NCBI GenBank assembly: GCA_002390845.1 | Contig: DGQT01000080.1 | Span: 1-46,315 of the forward strand | Direction: 5' to 3' | Source: Chitinophagaceae bacterium UBA4407 | Lineage (GTDB): Bacteria; Bacteroidota; Bacteroidia; Chitinophagales; Chitinophagaceae | DNA length: 46,315 nt | Shown here: in pieces, positions 42,702 through 46,315 of the stretch | Layout of the letters: each line of letters starts with the position of its first letter | Numbering within the stretch: position 1 is the stretch's first letter | Program-made: the position numbers and the translations under genes | The notes under the pieces: model-generated | What the model was told of the DNA's origin: nothing | Seen by the model: the letters and a program-made list of their open reading frames with translations, nothing else | Databases searched by the model: none

Positions 42702-43406
42702 ATGAAAAAGAAAATCTTAGCAATTGCAGCCATTACCGGCGTTGTTTTTTATGCCTGCCAGCGGCAGGTAAGCAGTCCCGCAGATGCACCGGATAGCGTA
42801 ACCTCACAAGCCAATACAGCAGAAAGTGCTGCCGACGCAAAGGCTGCCCAGGTATGTTTTGAGGGAGAAGTTTTACCCATTTTTCAAAGCAGTTGTGCCA
42901 AAAGCGGTTGCCACGATGCAGCCTCGCACAAAGAAGGGCTTGTATTAGACAGTTACAACCATATTGTAAGGGGCGAAGGTATTGTACCCGGCAATGCAAG
43001 GGCAAGCGAACTGTTTCAGCAAATTATAAATGGTAAAATGCCCCCTGCCGGTAACCCAAAGCTTACCAACACACAGGTAGTAACCATTAGAAAATGGATT
43101 AACCAGGGTGCCAAAAACACCAGCAATTGTTTAACCTGCGATACCAGCATTTACACCTACACCGGTGCCGTTTCAGTAATATTAGGCGGTCATTGCGTTA
43201 GTTGCCATACCGGTATTAATGGCGGTGGCGGTGTAGACCTTTCTACTTATACAGGTGTACGCACGGTAGCATTAAATGGCCGCCTTGTTGGGGCTGTTAC
43301 ACATGCAGCCGGCTATTCGCCCATGCCACAGGGTGCACCCATGCTAAGCGATTGCAACATTACACAAATTGAAAAGTGGGTTGCCGCTGGTGCAGCCAAT
43401 AATTAG
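42702..43406 (+). CDS. Haem c lipoprotein with CX4CH and CXXCH motifs
   Basis: 234 residues. The lipoprotein-type N-terminus is MKKKILAIAAITGVVFYAC (C19). After a disordered Ser/Ala-rich stretch come two haem-binding units: CAKSGCH at 65-71, which is CX4CH rather than the usual CX2CH, and CVSCH at 166-170. An additional CLTC at 144-147 lacks the following histidine. Axial methionine candidates are GKMPPAG (114) and SPMPQGAP. This is the PSCyt1/cytochrome-c-like pattern of Bacteroidota and Planctomycetes lipoproteins. It would be periplasmic and electron-carrying, or a structural partner of a redox enzyme not present in this window. A strong terminator follows. Confidence 0.88.
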   Translation: MKKKILAIAAITGVVFYACQRQVSSPADAPDSVTSQANTAESAADAKAAQVCFEGEVLPIFQSSCAKSGCHDAASHKEGLVLDSYNHIVRGEGIVPGNARASELFQQIINGKMPPAGNPKLTNTQVVTIRKWINQGAKNTSNCLTCDTSIYTYTGAVSVILGGHCVSCHTGINGGGGVDLSTYTGVRTVALNGRLVGAVTHAAGYSPMPQGAPMLSDCNITQIEKWVAAGAANN

Positions 43407-43468
43407 GCAGTTTTCAGTTATGTAAATTTCTTATTTCCGTAGTTACGCTTATAAACTACATTATATCA

Positions 43469-43508
43469 AAATCAAGGGCCGGTCACTGACCGGCCCTTGA
43501 TTTTTTTG
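43469..43508 (+). terminator. Rho-independent terminator of the haem lipoprotein gene
   Basis: TCAAGGGCCGGTCA (43472-43485) and TGACCGGCCCTTGA (43487-43500) are perfectly complementary, and TTTTTTT follows. The stem is strong and GC-rich. Confidence 0.92.
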
Positions 43509-43575
43509 GGGTATCATCACCTGCATGATTTACTCAATACAGGATGGCTTTAAAGCTGTGCCCTGTTTTTTGCGC

Positions 43576-43640
43576 CGTGAAAAATCACGCTCACCCCGGT
43601 GAAAAATCACCGCCTTCCGGTGATAAATCACGTTTTTTAT
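43576..43640. repeat. Three tandem mini-hairpins, 21-22 bp apart
   Basis: CGTGAAAAATCACG, GGTGAAAAATCACC and GGTGATAAATCACG start at 43576, 43598 and 43619. Each is a palindrome with a four-base loop. The period matches the 21-bp minisatellite just downstream. Confidence 0.75.
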
Positions 43641-43694
43641 TTCAAAACACTTATGGAAATTTGATTCCGGAAACCTATTACAAACACCGCTATC

Positions 43695-44009
43695 ATTAAC
43701 CCTGAAATCACTAAGTTTAAAATAAACATAACGATCCTTAAAACAAACATCATCATTATAAAAAACGGAATCGTGAACATAGTTTAAAACATCGCTATTA
43801 TTAAAATAAACATCACTAACATTAAAGTAAACATCGTGATGATTAAAGCTGGAATCGTGATTCTTAAAACAAACATCATGATGTTTAAAGCTATAATCAC
43901 GATTCTTAAAGCTGTAATCGTGATTCTTAAAACAAACATCACGATGTTTAAAGCTGTAATAGTGATGTTTAAAAAAGAAATTGCGATTTTATTAATAAAA
44001 AATACGATC
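43695..44009. repeat. 21-bp minisatellite, about 15 degenerate units
   Basis: Units of 21 bp such as CTTAAAGCTGTAATCGTGATT and TTTAAAGCTGTAATAGTGATG follow one another without gaps (clear boundaries at 43842, 43863, 43884, 43905, 43926, 43947 and 43968). A unit has a TTAAA start and ATCGTGAT/ATCACGAT near its end. Because 21 is a multiple of three, both strands show short open frames of 61-75 codons with a heptad-like pattern, but they lack ribosome-binding sites and I treat them as by-products. Confidence 0.85.
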
Positions 44010-44108
44010 AAAGTCTTTTAAAACAATATAAAACAAGCATTTACATAAATTATAAAATTACACACTGCACCTTTTTTCTTTATTATCTAACCAACAAAAC
44101 CCGTAATT

Positions 44109-44720
44109 ATGGCACAAGTAAAATTAGGATTCACCACCCTGGCCATCCCCGACAAGATCCTTAAAGCAAGGAACATTGTAACACAGTTAACCGGCAATGC
44201 AGCTTTTACCAGGCCCAACCCCACGCTGGCAGTTGTAACCGCAGCAGCCGATGCCCTGGAAACCGCTTTTAACGATGCGGCAGACGGCGGTAAAACCAAA
44301 ACCGCCCTTATGTACAACAAAGAGGCAGCGCTGGATGCATTAATGGCCCAGTTGTCGGCTTATGTGCAGGAAGCCAGCGCAGGAGATGCACTGGTAATTT
44401 TAAGCAGCGGCATGGAAGTACGTGCAACAAAAACGCCGCCGCAGGATTTACCCGCACCGCAAAACCTGGCTGCCGAAACAGGAGATAACGAAGGCAACAT
44501 TAACCTAAGCTGGGATCCCGTAAAAAAGGCCAAAGCCTATTTAATGCAAACCAGCGCCGATGGTGCCACCGCATGGCAAAACTTAAATATTACCAGTACC
44601 AAAGCCAGCGTAGTAATTACCGGCCTGGCCAGCGGTACAAAAACCTGGTTCAGGGTATGCGCCATAGGGGCCAAAGGCAACAGCCCCTGGAGCGACCCTG
44701 CACGTGGCCTCGTTGCATAA
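44109..44720 (+). CDS. Helical plus fibronectin type III domain protein
   Basis: 203 residues with no signal peptide. An N-terminal helical domain of about 110 residues (VKLGFTTLAIPDKILKARNI, NAAFTRPNPTLAVVTAAADA, EAALDALMAQLSAYVQ) is followed by one fibronectin type III domain (about 115-203; LPAPQNLAAETGDNEGNINL, GLASGTKTWFRVCAIG, GNSPWSDPA). This two-part architecture recurs in Bacteroidota and its function is unknown. The lack of an export signal is odd for an FN3 domain. Local GC is higher than in the minisatellite just upstream, which occupies the region where a promoter would be expected. Confidence 0.82.
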   Translation: MAQVKLGFTTLAIPDKILKARNIVTQLTGNAAFTRPNPTLAVVTAAADALETAFNDAADGGKTKTALMYNKEAALDALMAQLSAYVQEASAGDALVILSSGMEVRATKTPPQDLPAPQNLAAETGDNEGNINLSWDPVKKAKAYLMQTSADGATAWQNLNITSTKASVVITGLASGTKTWFRVCAIGAKGNSPWSDPARGLVA

Positions 44721-44773
44721 CCTTTTTCACAATCCTGTACCCCAATTCTGCGGAGCAACCTTGCTTCGCAGAA

Positions 44774-44838
44774 TTTTATTGGCCCGGCGTATGGGGAACA
44801 TAGATGAAGCTTTGGTTGCGTCGCACTCGTGTACGGTT
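44774..44838. repeat. Repeat half-element 18 (type A left arm)
   Basis: TTTTATTGGCCCGGC (44774-44788), GAAGCTTTGG and TTGCGTCGCACTCGTGTACG (44816-44835). No right arm is seen before the recombinase gene. Confidence 0.58.
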
Positions 44839-44983
44839 GTGTGAAGTTTGAACTTTTACTGAAGCGGGGAAGCAAAGCGAATAATTGTTGGTCGGCGATC
44901 AACAATGGCGGAAAAAACAGAAAAATTGGGTTTACTATAAATGCATTATTTTAAAAATAAACCCGGGGTTTGTAATTTTAAGT

Positions 44984-46165
44984 ATGAAAACAATAACCCT
45001 AAAGCCATTTTTCCACAACAATAAAGAGTGTATAGGGATTTATTTCCCAAGCAACAGTTTACTAAATAATATTATAAAAAAGCTGGCTGGCATTAAATGG
45101 AGCCAAAGATATAAATGCTGGTACTTTTTACTTAACAAAGAAAATTACAATGCATTTGCGGGTGCTATAGGCAGCAATGCTACCATAGACAATACTCTGC
45201 TGAAACAATATCTTGAGCAGAAAAATAAAATAATATCTGCAACACCATTAGCAAAAAATACAAAAGTAAATACTGTATTACAATCGCCATCGTTACAATT
45301 AATAAGCAGTAGTAATATGCACGCATTGGCACAATTTGTACAGCAGTTAAAGTTAAAAGCCTACAGTGCATCAACCATTAAAACTTATAGAAATGAATTT
45401 GCTCAATTACTGCAAACGATCAGGCAGAAAAAGGTTGAAGACCTTAGCATTGACGACCTTAAGCGCTACATGGTATATGCAATGGAAAAGGAGGGTATTA
45501 GTGAAAATACAGCACACAGCAGGCTGAATGCAATTAAGTTTCATTTTGAGCAGGTACTTTGCAGAGAGAAATTTTTTTGGGAAATACCCCGGCCAAAGAA
45601 ACCCCAAAAGCTTCCGAAAGTTATTAGCGAAGAAAAAATTATAGAAGGGCTTATGGCCGTACAAAACATAAAACACAAAACACTTTTATTACTGGCATAC
45701 AGTGCAGGGCTAAGAGTTAGTGAAGTAGTACAGTTAAAAATAACAGATATAAACAGCGATAGAATGCAAATAACCATAAATAATGCAAAAGGTAAAAAAG
45801 ACAGGGCAGTAACACTTAGCGAAAGTATTCTGTTGTTACTTAGAAAATATTATATTGCATATAAGCCAAAGCAATGGTTGTTTGAAGGCCAGGATTTAAA
45901 AGAACATTATAATATAAGAAGTGCCCAGCTAATTTTTAAAACAGCTTATAAAAAACTAAAGCTCCCTGCCGGAACCAGTTTTCACAGCCTCAGGCATAGC
46001 TATGCTACTCACTTACTTGAAAATGGAACAGATATTACCTATATTCAGAAATTACTTGGGCACAATGACATAAAAACCACTTTGCGTTATACCCACGTAA
46101 GCAATAAGGATATCGGTAAAATTGAAAGCCCATTAGATAAAATAATGCGCAAAAAGGGCATATAA
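44984..46165 (+). CDS. Tyrosine recombinase / integrase
   Basis: 393 residues from the ATG at 44984; an in-frame ATG at 44885 would add 33 residues that overlap the non-coding tail of a repeat. Residues 1-75 form an extra N-terminal domain (GIYFPSNSLLNNIIKKLAGI, KWSQRYKCWYFLL). The SAM-like core-binding domain is at about 110-195 and the catalytic domain at 205-393. The full set is present: R244 (SAGLRVSEV), lysine at about 270 (NAKGKKDR), H334 and R337 (HSLRHSYATH), H360 (LLGHNDIKTT) and the nucleophile Y369 (RYTHV). This is the XerC/D-like fold for strand exchange. It lacks the additional segment of integron integrases. Inverted and direct repeats lie just downstream (46166-46301). Confidence 0.93.
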   Translation: MKTITLKPFFHNNKECIGIYFPSNSLLNNIIKKLAGIKWSQRYKCWYFLLNKENYNAFAGAIGSNATIDNTLLKQYLEQKNKIISATPLAKNTKVNTVLQSPSLQLISSSNMHALAQFVQQLKLKAYSASTIKTYRNEFAQLLQTIRQKKVEDLSIDDLKRYMVYAMEKEGISENTAHSRLNAIKFHFEQVLCREKFFWEIPRPKKPQKLPKVISEEKIIEGLMAVQNIKHKTLLLLAYSAGLRVSEVVQLKITDINSDRMQITINNAKGKKDRAVTLSESILLLLRKYYIAYKPKQWLFEGQDLKEHYNIRSAQLIFKTAYKKLKLPAGTSFHSLRHSYATHLLENGTDITYIQKLLGHNDIKTTLRYTHVSNKDIGKIESPLDKIMRKKGI

Positions 46166-46301
46166 AAACTTTCGTATTTTCAATTGTCGGGCGGCAACAG
46201 TATAAAAAGCGAAAGTTTGACACTTTCGTATAAAATATTGCTCTATGGATAAAGTATTAATAAAGAAGGTTTAATAAGAACAGAAAATAAAACCTTCGTA
46301 T
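46166..46301. repeat. Direct and inverted repeats downstream of the recombinase
   Basis: AAACTTTCG (46166-46174) pairs with CGAAAGTTT (46210-46218). ACTTTCGTAT occurs at 46168 and 46222, and the related ACCTTCGTAT at 46292. GAAGGTTT (46265-46272) pairs with AAACCTTC (46290-46297). They may be a recombination site for the adjacent enzyme, terminators, or the start of a repeat array continuing beyond the window. Confidence 0.45.
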
Positions 46302-46315
46302 ATTAGCGAGTTAGC

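Noticed and set aside
43695..44009. A CRISPR array, because of regular short repeats
   Set aside because: Units abut with no unique spacers and there are no cas genes nearby; this is a minisatellite.
43784..44021. Small heptad-repeat proteins on either strand of the minisatellite
   Set aside because: The frames exist only because the unit is 21 bp; no ribosome-binding site, and both strands look equally open.
44984..46165. An integron integrase (IntI)
   Set aside because: The extra segment typical of IntI between the second and third conserved patches is absent, and no gene-cassette array is visible.
1..46315. tRNA or rRNA genes
   Set aside because: I found no convincing cloverleaf or rRNA sequence by eye in the intergenic stretches; a dedicated scan could still find one.

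Overview
The window looks like a chromosomal segment of a Bacteroidota bacterium, most likely Chitinophagaceae or a close relative. The evidence is three secreted proteins ending in a type-B type IX secretion (T9SS) / gliding-motility C-terminal domain, one ending in a type-A T9SS tail, a DUF5916 protein, a GLPGLI-like protein, a RpoD-family sigma factor with the Bacteroidota-style N-terminus, promoters resembling TTTG-N19-TAnnTTTG, and low-GC intergenic DNA. Most genes stand alone or in pairs. Nothing looks like a prophage or a plasmid backbone.

Layout. 1-0.7 kb: the 3' end of prfB and a four-helix-bundle gene between AT-rich inverted repeats. 0.7-2.9 kb: a two-gene operon pairing a class I isoprenoid-synthase-like protein with an exported protein that carries a DxDD-like motif. 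3.3-9.7 kb: two paralogous SprB-repeat T9SS proteins around a cupin gene. 9.9-14.4 kb: a membrane protein, a gamma-glutamyltransferase and a CPA1 Na+/H+ antiporter. 14.6-15.9 kb: a 59-residue lipoprotein-like peptide ending in CLACGMG, 11 bp upstream of a DUF692/MNIO enzyme. This is a candidate RiPP locus and the most interesting item here. 16.2-23.7 kb (minus strand): a T9SS protein, a c-type cytochrome lipoprotein, a TolB-like protein, a 3-hydroxyacyl-CoA-dehydrogenase-like enzyme and an Ldh-family oxidoreductase. 24.3-29.7 kb (plus strand): a reprolysin-like metalloprotease, a sigma factor and a GLPGLI-like protein. 29.9-32.4 kb (minus strand): a START-like protein, Ssb and NADP isocitrate dehydrogenase. 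32.8-42.1 kb: an SGNH hydrolase, a DUF5916 protein, an XRE/S24 regulator, an esterase, two proteins of unknown function and an amidohydrolase. 42.7-46.3 kb: a diheme-type lipoprotein, a 21-bp minisatellite, an FN3 protein and a tyrosine recombinase.

The second major theme is a dispersed family of intergenic inverted-repeat elements. I count about 18 sites, roughly one per 2.6 kb, and none interrupts a recognisable gene. A complete copy has outer arms like TTTTTGAGCCCGGC / GCCGGGCTCAAAAA. Its inner arms are either type A (TTGCGTCGCACACTTGTACG and its complement) or type B (CTTGCCACGCTCGGTTCACA and its complement), around a variable centre. In three places the two arms lie on either side of a single small gene.

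Functional calls rest on motifs read by eye. No database search or structure prediction was run.
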